From positions 1 through 64,000 of the forward strand of contig JASCOI010000001.1 in assembly GCA_029959665.1 (NCBI GenBank): 64,000 nt of DNA, given 5' to 3'. The position numbers were made by a program, and so were the translations under genes. Positions 51,618-60,426 of this stretch are shown here, piece by piece. The notes beneath the pieces were generated by a model. That model did no database searches. It was not told where the DNA came from and saw nothing but the letters and a program-made list of their open reading frames with translations. The stretch is from Microbacteriaceae bacterium PS02333 (GTDB lineage: Bacteria > Actinomycetota > Actinomycetes > Actinomycetales > Microbacteriaceae). Numbering within the stretch: the first letter of the stretch is position 1; every line of letters starts with the position of its first letter.

Positions 51618-53684
51618 ATGACCACCCACGCACCCGACGTCACCGCGCCGCACCCTCCGTCGGCGAGGGCCGCAGCCAGCACTGCCCGCCCCACGGTCAG
51701 CCATCGACTGCGACGACTGATCCGCGGCCGGGCTGATGCCGCCCGGTGGGAGCGTCCGGCGTTGCTCGGCCTGCTGCTGGCGACGGGTGTGCTCTACGTC
51801 GTGAACCTCGGCGTGAACGGCTGGGCGAACGCCTTCTACTCCGCGGCGGTGCAGGCCGGGAGCCAGAGCTGGGAGGCGTTCTTCTACGGATCGTCCGACG
51901 CCGCGAACGCCATCACCGTGGACAAGCCGCCCGCCTTCCTCTGGGTGATCGGGATCTCGGTCCGGCTCTTCGGGCTGAACTCGTGGGCGATCCTGCTGCC
52001 CCAGGCGCTGATGGGGATCGCGTCGGTGGCCATCCTGTACCGGATCGTGCGTCGCCGGTTCTCAGCCGGTGCGGCACTCGTCGCCGGCGCGGTGCTCGCC
52101 ACCACCCCGGTGGCGACACTGATGTTCCGCTACGACAACCCGGACGCGCTGCTCGTCCTGCTCACGGTCGGAGCGATCGCCCTGACCCTGCGCGGCATCG
52201 AGTCCGGACGGATGCGGTGGGTCGTGTGGGCCGGCGTCCTGGTCGGACTCGGCTTCCTGACGAAGCAGCTGCAGGCGTTCCTCGTGCTGCCACCCCTGAT
52301 CGGCGTGTACCTCGTCGCGTCGCCCCGTCCGGTGCTCCGCCGGCTCGGCCACCTGGCGGCCGCTGCCGCCGCACTCCTCGTGTCCGCCGGATGGTGGGTC
52401 GCGATCGTCGAGCTCGTCCCGGCGTCGGCCCGGCCGTACATCGGCGGGTCACAGACGAACAGCTTCCTGGAGCTGACCTTCGGCTACAACGGCCTCGGCC
52501 GGGTCACCGGCGACGAGACCGGCAGCGTCGTTCCGGGCGGTACCACCGGCGCGGGCTCCTGGGGCTCGACCGGCCTGACGCGGCTGTTCGGCTCGGAGTT
52601 CGGCACCCAGGTCACGTGGCTCCTGCCGACCGCGCTGCTGTTGCTCGTCGTGTCGCTCGTCGCCGTCGGTGTCCGGCGCCGCAGCGACCCACGCCAGGCG
52701 ACCGTGTTGGTGCTCGGTGGTTCGCTGCTCGTCACCGGAGCGGTCTTCAGCTTCATGGGCGGGATCTTCCACCCGTACTACACCGTCGCGCTCGCCCCCT
52801 ACATCGCCGGCCTGGTGGGCATCGGTGCAGGACTCGTGTGGCAGCGCCGCGCGGTGCTCGCCTGGCGGATCGCGACGTCCGTGATCGTGGCCGTCTCCGG
52901 GGCCTGGTCCTTCGCGCTGCTGACCCAGGCGTCGTCGTGGCAGCCGTGGATCCGCTGGGTGGTGTTGGCCGCGACGGCGGTCGGGGCCGTGCTGGTCCTG
53001 GTGCCGCCGCGAGGCCGGGGTGTGGCGTCGGCCACGACCGCGGTGCTGCTCGTCGCGGCACTGCTCGGGCCGACGGCGTTCTCGGTACAGACCACCACGG
53101 TGGGGCACACCGGCGCACTCCCCTCCGCCGGTCCGAGCGTGACGTCGGCGGGCCCAGGTGGCGGCATGGGTGGGCCCGGTGGTGCCGGCGGCGGGCAGGG
53201 TGGCGCCGGAGGCCGGCAGCCCGGGCAGCAGCAAGCACCCGGTGGTCAGGCCCCGGGTGGTCAGGCTCCCGGCCAGCTCCAGGGTGATGGCACCGCTGGG
53301 GGTGCCGGTGGTGGCACGAACCTGCTCGGTGGTTCGACGGAGGTGTCGGAGGAGGTCGTGACGGCGCTCTCCACCGACGCCGACGACTACACCTGGGCGG
53401 CCGCGACCGTCGGCTCGAACAGCGCCGCCACCTACCAGCTCGCGACGGGCGACCCGGTGATGGCGATCGGCGGGTACAACGGCACCGATCCGTCGCCGAC
53501 GCTGTCGGAGTTCACGACCTTGGTCGCCGAAGGGAGAGTGCACTGGTTCATCGGCAGCTCCACGAACACCAGCGGCAGTAGCGGGAGCGATGCCGCCACG
53601 AAGATCGCGGCGTGGGTCGCCGCGAACTTCGACGCGCAGACCGTCGGTGGCGTCACGATGTACGACCTGACCAGCGGTGCTTGA
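51618..53684 (+). CDS. Membrane glycosyltransferase, GT39/ArnT-like, with Gly-rich segment
   Basis: 688 residues with about 11 helices. GWANAFYSAAVQAGSQSWEA and AITVDKPPAFLWVIGISVRL match the acidic luminal motif and DKPP of bacterial GT39 proteins. After the last helix (about 485) comes a Gly/Pro/Gln-rich stretch of about 60 residues, then a soluble ~120-residue domain (VSEEVVTALSTDADDYTW onward). It probably transfers a sugar from a polyprenyl carrier outside the membrane. The Gly-rich linker is repetitive at DNA level (repeats of GGTCAGGC-like units). Confidence 0.9.
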   Translation: MTTHAPDVTAPHPPSARAAASTARPTVSHRLRRLIRGRADAARWERPALLGLLLATGVLYVVNLGVNGWANAFYSAAVQAGSQSWEAFFYGSSDAANAITVDKPPAFLWVIGISVRLFGLNSWAILLPQALMGIASVAILYRIVRRRFSAGAALVAGAVLATTPVATLMFRYDNPDALLVLLTVGAIALTLRGIESGRMRWVVWAGVLVGLGFLTKQLQAFLVLPPLIGVYLVASPRPVLRRLGHLAAAAAALLVSAGWWVAIVELVPASARPYIGGSQTNSFLELTFGYNGLGRVTGDETGSVVPGGTTGAGSWGSTGLTRLFGSEFGTQVTWLLPTALLLLVVSLVAVGVRRRSDPRQATVLVLGGSLLVTGAVFSFMGGIFHPYYTVALAPYIAGLVGIGAGLVWQRRAVLAWRIATSVIVAVSGAWSFALLTQASSWQPWIRWVVLAATAVGAVLVLVPPRGRGVASATTAVLLVAALLGPTAFSVQTTTVGHTGALPSAGPSVTSAGPGGGMGGPGGAGGGQGGAGGRQPGQQQAPGGQAPGGQAPGQLQGDGTAGGAGGGTNLLGGSTEVSEEVVTALSTDADDYTWAAATVGSNSAATYQLATGDPVMAIGGYNGTDPSPTLSEFTTLVAEGRVHWFIGSSTNTSGSSGSDAATKIAAWVAANFDAQTVGGVTMYDLTSGA

Positions 53685-53697
53685 GCCGGCAACGGCC

Positions 53698-53742
53698 GGA
53701 CGGGAGGCGCGGTGTCAGCCCGCACCGCGCCTCCAGCCCGTC
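53698..53742. terminator. Dispersed palindrome, copy 3 (imperfect), bidirectional terminator
   Basis: GGACGGGAGGCGCGGTG on the left pairs with a right arm CACCGCGCCTCC followed by AGCCCGTC, with one interruption and an 8-base loop. It sits between the convergent glycosyltransferase (stop 53684) and ABC exporter (stop 53744), in the same position relative to genes as copy 2. Confidence 0.65.
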
Positions 53743-53743
53743 G

Positions 53744-55636
53744 TCAGCGCAGGTTCTCCTCGACAGCCAGGTCCTTCTGCACCGCGAACTGCGTACGGTG
53801 CAGTTCCTCGTACCGGCCGCCGGCAGCCAGCAGTTCCTCGTGCGTGCCGCGCTCCACGATCGACCCGTCCTCGACCACGAGGATCATGTCCGCGCTGCGG
53901 ATGGTCGACAGGCGGTGTGCGATCACCATCGCGGTCCGTCCCTCCAGCGCCTCGCTCAGTGCTGCCTGCACTGCGGCCTCGGACGTCGAGTCGAGCGCTG
54001 CCGTCGCCTCGTCGAGGATGACGACACGCGGCTGCGCGAGCAACAGTCTCGCGATGGTCATCCGCTGGCGCTCGCCACCGGACAGCCGGTAGCCGCGCTC
54101 CCCCACCATCGTGTCCAGCTGGTCGGGCAGGGACCGGATGAGCGGCTCGAGCCGAGCGCGGCGGACGGCGTCCCAGACCTCGTCGTCGGATGCCCCGGGC
54201 CGGGCGAGGCGCAGGTTGGAGCGGATGGTCTCGTGGAACAGGTGTCCGTCCTGCGTCACCATGCCGAGCGAGTGCCGCATCGACGCGAAGGTGACGTCGC
54301 GGACGTCCGTCCCGGCCAGCCGCACCGCCCCGCTGTCGACGTCGTACAGCCGCGACAGGAGCTGCGCGATCGTGGACTTGCCGGCGCCGGAGGTCCCGAC
54401 GAGGGCGACGGTCTGCCCCGGCTCGATCCGGAACGACACACCGTGCAGGACCTCTTCGCCACCGCGGGTGTCCAGTGTGGACACCTCTTCGAGTGAGGCG
54501 AGCGACACCTTGTCCGCCGACGGGTACGCGAAGCGGACGTCGTCGAACTCGACCGACACCGGGCCGTCCGGGACGGTGCCGGCGTCGGGCTTCTCCTGGA
54601 TGAGCGGTTCGAGGTCCAGCACCTCGAAGACCCGCTCGAAGCTGACCACAGCGCTCATGATCTCCACCCGCGCGTTCGCCAGGCTGGTCAGCGGGGCGTA
54701 GAGGCGGGTGAGCAGCAGGGCCAGCGTCACCACGTCACCGGTGTTCAGCTGCCCACCGAGGGCAAGGGAACCGCCGACGCCGTAGACGAGCGCGAGCGCG
54801 AGTGCGGAGACGAGCGTGAGCGCGGTGACGAAGACGAACTGCAGCAGGGCGCTCCGGACGCCGATGTCGCGGACGCGGGCGGCGCGCACGCGGAACTCCT
54901 CGGCCTCTTCGTCGGGACGACCGAACAGCTTGACGAGGGTGGCGCCGGGCGCCGAGAACCGCTCGGTCATCTGCGTGCTCATCGCTGCGTTGTGATCGGC
55001 GGCCTCGCGGCGGAGCGCAGCGAGCCTGCTGCCCATCCGGCGGGCTGGGATGAGGAAGATCGGGAGCATGACCACCGCGAGCACGGTCACGAGCCACGAC
55101 GTGCTGAGCATGACGGCAAGGGTGAGGATCAGCGCCACGATGTTCGTGACCACGCCGGACAGCGTGCCGCTGAAGGCCTGCTGCGCCCCGATGACGTCGT
55201 TGTTGAGACGGCTGACGAGCGCGCCCGTCCGCGTCCGGGTGAAGAACGCGATCGGCATCTTCTGCACGTGGTTGAAGACGGCGGTGCGGAGGTCGAGGAT
55301 CACACCCTCGCCGATCCGTGCCGAGTACCAGCGGGTCAGGAGTGACGCGGCGGCGTCGGCGACGGCGACCAGGGCGATGACGACGGCGAGCCACACGATC
55401 GTGCCGACTGCCCCCTTGGCGGCGATGACGTCGACCACCTGGCCGGCGAGCACCGGCGTCGCGACCGCCAGGAACGCCCCGACGACGGACAGCGCGATGA
55501 AGACCACCAACTTCGCGCGGTACGGCACGGCGAACGTCATGATCCGCCGGACGGACTCACGGGAGATGCCGTGCTTGCCGTCCCTCGCGGTGGAGATCTT
55601 GTACAGCGAGCTCCAGGCCGCGCCTTCCATGCTCAT
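53744..55636 (-). CDS. ABC transporter, fused membrane and ATPase domains
   Basis: A 630-residue exporter half-transporter that should work as a dimer. Six helices lie in residues 30-320, then the ATPase domain with Walker A GTSGAGKST, the signature LSGGERQRM and Walker B VVILDEATAALD, with the switch His in VIAHRLSTIRSAD. A ~50-residue segment between strands of the ATPase domain (ADKVSLASLEEVSTLDTRGG) is an unusual insertion. The substrate may be a lipid or drug. Confidence 0.94.
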   Translation of the reverse strand: MSMEGAAWSSLYKISTARDGKHGISRESVRRIMTFAVPYRAKLVVFIALSVVGAFLAVATPVLAGQVVDVIAAKGAVGTIVWLAVVIALVAVADAAASLLTRWYSARIGEGVILDLRTAVFNHVQKMPIAFFTRTRTGALVSRLNNDVIGAQQAFSGTLSGVVTNIVALILTLAVMLSTSWLVTVLAVVMLPIFLIPARRMGSRLAALRREAADHNAAMSTQMTERFSAPGATLVKLFGRPDEEAEEFRVRAARVRDIGVRSALLQFVFVTALTLVSALALALVYGVGGSLALGGQLNTGDVVTLALLLTRLYAPLTSLANARVEIMSAVVSFERVFEVLDLEPLIQEKPDAGTVPDGPVSVEFDDVRFAYPSADKVSLASLEEVSTLDTRGGEEVLHGVSFRIEPGQTVALVGTSGAGKSTIAQLLSRLYDVDSGAVRLAGTDVRDVTFASMRHSLGMVTQDGHLFHETIRSNLRLARPGASDDEVWDAVRRARLEPLIRSLPDQLDTMVGERGYRLSGGERQRMTIARLLLAQPRVVILDEATAALDSTSEAAVQAALSEALEGRTAMVIAHRLSTIRSADMILVVEDGSIVERGTHEELLAAGGRYEELHRTQFAVQKDLAVEENLR

Positions 55637-55783
55637 GGCTGTTCCTTCCGTGGGGCACGGTCCGATCGTGTCGGCCGGGTGCCCGGAGCTCGGGGTCCGC
55701 CCCGGTGGCGGCGAGCTGGAGCAACGATACGGCGGACGACTGACGACCGCGGTACCGTCGTGGGACGTCGAGACTGAAGGAAG

Positions 55784-56413
55784 TCACCCGCCCTGCGTCA
55801 GGCCGGTGATGAGGTTGATGGCGACCGCGACCACGAAGGTGCCGAAGAAGTACGACAACAGCGCGTGCCCCGTGGCGATACGCCGCGACGGGGTGGACGA
55901 CTGGGTGATGTTGCCCGCGTTGTAGGCCATCCCGATCGAGAACGCCGTGTAGGCGAAGTCGCTGTAGGACGGGTCCTCGTCCTGGTCGAAGTCGAAGCGG
56001 TGCCTGTCGTCGATGTAGTACATCCGCGCGTACCTGAACGCGTAGACGGTGTTCATGACCGCCCACGCCGCGACGACGCCGACCACCGCGAGGATCGCCG
56101 CCGCGGAGCCGACCGGGTCGTGCCGCTGGCTGCGGACGAGCGCGAAGATCACCAGCACCAGGCTGAGGAGCGTGGCGATGATGACGACCGCATCGACCAG
56201 CTTCCGGGATCGATCCTCGTGATGGGCGAGGTCCCTGGTCCGTTCGGGGTCTGCGGGCCAGGCTTCGGACCACGCCCACAGGAGGAAGGCCCCTGCGGCG
56301 ATCACCCAGCCGAGCAGCGCGGACAGGTCGGGGACACCGAGGAGCGCGGCGACCACAGCGCTCGCGCCGCCGACGATCGCGGCGACCCCGGCTTTCACTG
56401 ACAACTGCGACAT
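55784..56413 (-). CDS. DUF1345 family membrane protein
   Basis: A 209-residue protein with about five helices: SVKAGVAAIVGGASAVVAAL, LLGWVIAAGAFLLWAWSEAW, LVDAVVIIATLLSLVLVIFA, AAAILAVVGVVAAWAVMNTV and a last one around ATGHALLSYFFGTF. It matches DUF1345, with YAFRYARMYYIDD and DFAYTAFSIGMAY as conserved blocks between helices 4 and 5. Function unknown. The LuxR gene lies 38 bases upstream in the same direction. Confidence 0.85.
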   Translation of the reverse strand: MSQLSVKAGVAAIVGGASAVVAALLGVPDLSALLGWVIAAGAFLLWAWSEAWPADPERTRDLAHHEDRSRKLVDAVVIIATLLSLVLVIFALVRSQRHDPVGSAAAILAVVGVVAAWAVMNTVYAFRYARMYYIDDRHRFDFDQDEDPSYSDFAYTAFSIGMAYNAGNITQSSTPSRRIATGHALLSYFFGTFVVAVAINLITGLTQGG

Positions 56414-56451
56414 GGCACTTCCCCTTCTCGCGGTGGAGCTCGGCTCGGCGC

Positions 56452-57420
56452 CTACGCGGAACGGGCCGCCGAGAGTGGGACGTACAGCCCGGCGCGCTCG
56501 GCGCGCACGGCGGCGAGCGTCCGGGAGGTGGCGTCCAGTTTGAGCAGGATGTGTTCGATGTGCGCGGCGACGGTGCGCGGTGCGATCGCCAGCGCCCGGG
56601 CGATCTCGAGGTTGGAGCAGCCCTCGATGACGTGACCCAGCACCTCGAGCTCCCGCGGCGTCAGGCCGCGCAGGTCCGTGGCAGGTGCGAGCACCACGAC
56701 GCCGCAGGCCACGGTGCTGAGGTCCGCCTCGCCCGCGAGCACCGTCACCCTCGCGTAGGCGTCCGGCGACTGTCGGCTTCCACGCGGCCAGAGGAACGAA
56801 CCGTGCTCCTGCCCCTCGCAGATGGCGTCCCTGGCTGCGTCGACGAGGTCCGATCCGGTGGTGAGGAGCTCGTCGTCGGACAGGCCCGGGATGCGCACGA
56901 TCCCGTGGCCGGCAAGGAGGACCACACCGGATTCGACGCCGCTGACCCAGGCGACCGTCGCGGCGAGCGACCTGACCGGGTCGATGCCCGATGCGAGCGC
57001 CGGTGCGAACCGAGCGAGTCGTCGCCGGGTCGTCTCGGACGGCGGGGTCGCGCTCCGGAAGAGCACCGTCACGAGGCCGACCGAGCGGTGCCCGTCCGCG
57101 CACAGCACCACGGAGAGCGCCTCCCGGAAGCCGGCAGCAGGTGGGCACGCTGTCGGCGACGGGCCCGAGGGGGCATCGTGCGTGACGAGAGACCCGCGCA
57201 GGAAGCCGACACTCACATCGTCGAGACCGCTGCTCGCGACCGTGCTGTACCGAGCGCCGTCCCCATCGGCCAGCGCCATCCACGCGGCGTCGAACGGGAT
57301 GTGGTGGTGCAGTCCCTCCAGCAGTGCTCGAGCCCGCTCGTGGACCGGTCCCGGACGGACCGCGGTCCGCTCGGACGACGCTGCAGTGCGTTCCACGGAA
57401 CTCGCCCCCTTCCTGACCAT
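56452..57420 (-). CDS. LuxR family regulator with N-terminal sensory domain
   Basis: 322 residues. A GAF-like region of about 160-180 residues (HHHIPFDAAWMALADGDGA, LRGSLVTHDAPSG, VGLVTVLFRS) precedes the LuxR helix-turn-helix LRGLTPRELEVLGHVIEGCS, LEIARALAIAPRTVAAHIEH and LLKLDATSR. There is no phospho-acceptor receiver domain. It is divergent from the formaldehyde/alcohol dehydrogenase operon and is a likely regulator of it or of DUF1345. Confidence 0.88.
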   Translation of the reverse strand: MVRKGASSVERTAASSERTAVRPGPVHERARALLEGLHHHIPFDAAWMALADGDGARYSTVASSGLDDVSVGFLRGSLVTHDAPSGPSPTACPPAAGFREALSVVLCADGHRSVGLVTVLFRSATPPSETTRRRLARFAPALASGIDPVRSLAATVAWVSGVESGVVLLAGHGIVRIPGLSDDELLTTGSDLVDAARDAICEGQEHGSFLWPRGSRQSPDAYARVTVLAGEADLSTVACGVVVLAPATDLRGLTPRELEVLGHVIEGCSNLEIARALAIAPRTVAAHIEHILLKLDATSRTLAAVRAERAGLYVPLSAARSA

Positions 57421-57623
57421 CGTCTGCGGGAATCGGGGCGAGTGTCCGAAAACCGTTGATCACCGGTGTAGCGATCGCCACCTGTCCCGACGCTCAGGTC
57501 GGCCGAGCGCATGGGCAGGTCTGCCGATGGTGCGACTGCGCTCGAGGGCGTGACATGGGCCCATCGCGTGGTCGACCGGCCCGCGTCTCGTTCAGGGCAC
57601 GTCACCGACGTGAGGAGTCGAAC

Positions 57624-58775
57624 ATGAAAGCCGTTGTCTACCAGGGGCCACGCACGGTCTCGGTGCAGGACGTACCGGACGCGCGTATCGAGCGTCCCAC
57701 CGACGTGCTGGTGCGCGTCACGACGACCAACATCTGTGGGTCCGACCTGCACATGTACGAGGGCCGCACCAGCTTCGAGACCGGACGCTGGTTCGGTCAC
57801 GAGAACATGGGCGAGGTGATCGAGGTCGGTCACGGCGTCGACAAGGTCAAGGTGGGCGACGTCGTCGTCCTGCCGTTCAACGTCGCGTGCGGCCACTGCA
57901 AGAACTGTGAACGCGGACTGACCAACTACTGCCTCACGGCGCAACCGGTCCCCGAGTGGGCAGGTGCGGCGTACGGCTTCGCGGACATGGGACCGTGGGC
58001 AGGCGGCCAGGCAGAACTGCTGCGCGTTCCGTGGGGCGACTTCAACTGTCTCCGACTCGGTGAGGACGCCGAGGAGCGGTCCGCCGACTACGTGATGCTC
58101 GCCGACATCTTCCCGACCGGCTACCACGCCACCGAGATGGCCGGCGTGCAACCGGGCGACCAGACCGTCATCTACGGTGCGGGCCCGGTCGGACTGATGG
58201 CAGCGCTGTCGGCCACGATCCGGGGTGCGAGCAAGGTGATGGTGGTGGACCGTCATCCCGATCGACTCCGGCTGGCGGAGTCGATCGGCGCGATCGCGAT
58301 CGACGACTCGAAGGTCGATCCGGTGCAGGCCGTGCTCGAGCAGACGATGGGACTCGGCGCCGACAACGGCTGTGAGTGCGTCGGGTACCAGGCGCACGAG
58401 CCCTCCGGCGACGAGCAGACGAACCTCACGCTCAACCGTCTGGTGCAGTCGGTCCGGTTCACCGGACGGATCGGGACGGTCGGGGTGTTCGTCCCTCAGG
58501 ACCCCGGCGGCCCGGACGAGCTGGCGAAGCAGGGGCAGGTCGCGTTCGACATGGGGCTGCACTGGTTCAAGGGCCAGACCATGGGGACGGGACAGGCTCC
58601 GGTCAAGAAGTACAACCGACGGCTCCGTGACCTGATCGCGGGGGGCAAGGCGACACCGTCGTTCATCGTGAGCCACGAGATCCCGCTGGACCAAGCGCCG
58701 GACGCCTACGAGCACTTCGACAACCGGGACGACGGCTGGACCAAGGTCGTCCTCAAGCCGGGGAAGGTGGCCTGA
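57624..58775 (+). CDS. Zinc-dependent alcohol dehydrogenase, FdhA-like
   Basis: 383 residues of the medium-chain dehydrogenase family. Catalytic zinc ligands are in NICGSDLHMYEG and FGHENMGEV. Structural zinc Cys are in CGHCKNCERGLTNYC. The nucleotide motif is VIYGAGPVGLMAALSA. The length and features such as PTGYHATEMAGVQPGDQ and the GCECVGYQAHEP loop resemble glutathione-independent formaldehyde dehydrogenases. TGAGGAG precedes the ATG. It is first gene of a three-gene unit. Confidence 0.9.
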   Translation: MKAVVYQGPRTVSVQDVPDARIERPTDVLVRVTTTNICGSDLHMYEGRTSFETGRWFGHENMGEVIEVGHGVDKVKVGDVVVLPFNVACGHCKNCERGLTNYCLTAQPVPEWAGAAYGFADMGPWAGGQAELLRVPWGDFNCLRLGEDAEERSADYVMLADIFPTGYHATEMAGVQPGDQTVIYGAGPVGLMAALSATIRGASKVMVVDRHPDRLRLAESIGAIAIDDSKVDPVQAVLEQTMGLGADNGCECVGYQAHEPSGDEQTNLTLNRLVQSVRFTGRIGTVGVFVPQDPGGPDELAKQGQVAFDMGLHWFKGQTMGTGQAPVKKYNRRLRDLIAGGKATPSFIVSHEIPLDQAPDAYEHFDNRDDGWTKVVLKPGKVA

Positions 58776-58777
58776 TC

Positions 58778-59239
58778 ATGGTGGGCAGAGCTGCTGCCGC
58801 GGTCGGCGTCGCCGGGATCGCCGTCGGCCTGGTCGCCCGGTCCTTGGTGAAGCGACAGTGGGGATCGGACGGTGACGCGACGCATCCGGAAGGCTGGAAG
58901 GCGGTCACCGTGCTGGGCGATGCAGATGTGTTCGAACGCGACGGCTACCCCGAGCCGCTCGGACGCCTGGCTGCGGCGCTCGATATCCGGATCGACCCCG
59001 CGCCAGGGGACAAGGGCTTCGAGGTGCATGCCCGCGAGCGGGACGGAGCCGATCTCGGCGTGGACGGCCATGATCCGAACAGGACCCTGCGGGAAGCGCT
59101 GCGCGACGCCAAACAGCTCTTCGAGACCGGCGAGGTCCTCCGTGCGACGCCTCGACCTCACGGAGAACGTCCGCGGACCCTGCTCGGGAGCGCGGTCGAC
59201 GAGGCGGAGTCCGACGCGAAGGGCGGTGGTGTGCTGTGA
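58778..59239 (+). CDS. Small protein between two alcohol dehydrogenases
   Basis: 153 residues. It opens with a short hydrophobic segment (AAAVGVAGIAVGLVARSLV) that may be a membrane anchor or signal-like helix. The rest (VTVLGDADVFERDGYPEPLG; LREALRDAKQLFETGEVL) loosely resembles the C-terminal part of SRPBCC/cyclase-like proteins often found near formaldehyde dehydrogenases. I am not certain of the family. It begins two bases after the first dehydrogenase stop and overlaps the second dehydrogenase start (GTGA). Confidence 0.65.
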   Translation: MVGRAAAAVGVAGIAVGLVARSLVKRQWGSDGDATHPEGWKAVTVLGDADVFERDGYPEPLGRLAAALDIRIDPAPGDKGFEVHARERDGADLGVDGHDPNRTLREALRDAKQLFETGEVLRATPRPHGERPRTLLGSAVDEAESDAKGGGVL

Positions 59240-60405
59240 AGGCCCTCTGCTGGACCGGGGTGAACCGACTCGCCGTAGAGCGGGTCGACGACCCCGAGAT
59301 CGTCAACGCCCACGACGCCATCGTCAAGGTGACGTTGAGCACGACCTGCGGATCGGACCTCCACCTCCTCGGCGGGTACGTCCCGACGATGCGCGCGGGC
59401 GACGTGCTCGGCCACGAGTTCGTCGGCGAGATCGTCGAGGTGGGATCCGCCGTCACGAAGCACGCCGTCGGCGACCGCGTCGTCGTCTGCTCGTTCATCA
59501 GCTGCGGGAAGTGCTGGTTCTGTCGCAACGACCTCACCTCGTTGTGCGACAACGGGAACCCGAACGCCGGCATCCCCGAGATGCTCTGGGGCCAGGCGCC
59601 CGGCGGCTGCTACGGCTACTCACACGCACTGGGCGGGTGGGCCGGCAGCCATGCCGAGTACATTCGCGTGCCGTATGCCGACCAGGACGCCTTCCCCGTC
59701 CCCGATGGCGTGAGCGACGAGCGGGCGCTCTTCGCCTCCGACGCCGCTCCGACCGGATGGATGGGAGCCGATCTCGGCGGCGTCGCCCCCGGGGACACCG
59801 TTGCCGTCTGGGGTGCAGGCGGCGTCGGCCAGATGGCGGCGCGCGCGTCACTCCTGCTCGGTGCCGAGCGGGTCATCGTCATCGACCGCTTCCAGGAGCG
59901 GCTGACGCAGGTGGAGCAGGTCATCGGTGCGGAGACCATGAACTACGAGACCAGCGAGGTGACGGCCGAACTCCGGGAACGCACGGGCGGTCGCGGCCCG
60001 GACGTCTGCATCGAGGCGGTCGGGATGGAAGCCCACCGCGACGGTCCGGACTTCGCGTACGACCAGCTGAAGCAGCAGCTGCGGCTGCAGACGGACCGGC
60101 CCACCGCCGTCCGGGAGGCCGTGTTCGCCGCACGCAAGGGCGGCAGCCTGTTCGTGCTGGGTGTCTTCGGCGGGTTCGTGGACAAGTTCCCGCTCGGGGC
60201 AGTGATGAACAAGGGCCTGACGCTCCGGTCCGCTCAGCAGCACGGGCACCGTTACATCCCGATGCTCCTCGAACGGATGGCACGCGACGAGCTCGTCACG
60301 GAGCACCTGGCGACACACGTCATGCCGCTCGACGAGGCGCCCGAGGGCTACGCCAAGTTCAAGGACAAGACCGACGGGTGCGTGCGCGCCGTCTTCCGTC
60401 CCTGA
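59236..60405 (+). CDS. Zinc-dependent alcohol dehydrogenase
   Basis: A 389-residue medium-chain dehydrogenase. Catalytic zinc site TTCGSDLHLLGGY and GHEFVGEI, structural zinc CGKCWFCRNDLTSLC, and nucleotide motif VWGAGGVGQMAARASLLLGA with Asp at the adenine-ribose position (VIDRFQE), suggesting NAD. It starts at a GTG overlapping the preceding gene. Despite sharing the family with the first dehydrogenase, it has a different substrate pocket (long insertion GQAPGGCYGYSHALGGW). Confidence 0.92.
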   Translation: MKALCWTGVNRLAVERVDDPEIVNAHDAIVKVTLSTTCGSDLHLLGGYVPTMRAGDVLGHEFVGEIVEVGSAVTKHAVGDRVVVCSFISCGKCWFCRNDLTSLCDNGNPNAGIPEMLWGQAPGGCYGYSHALGGWAGSHAEYIRVPYADQDAFPVPDGVSDERALFASDAAPTGWMGADLGGVAPGDTVAVWGAGGVGQMAARASLLLGAERVIVIDRFQERLTQVEQVIGAETMNYETSEVTAELRERTGGRGPDVCIEAVGMEAHRDGPDFAYDQLKQQLRLQTDRPTAVREAVFAARKGGSLFVLGVFGGFVDKFPLGAVMNKGLTLRSAQQHGHRYIPMLLERMARDELVTEHLATHVMPLDEAPEGYAKFKDKTDGCVRAVFRP

Positions 60406-60426
60406 ACGCCGCAGACTGCCGCACGG

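Noticed and set aside
53150-53330. Tandem repeat array or CRISPR-like structure
   Set aside because: The repeated GGTCAGGC-like units encode the Gly/Pro/Gln linker of the membrane glycosyltransferase and have no spacer pattern.
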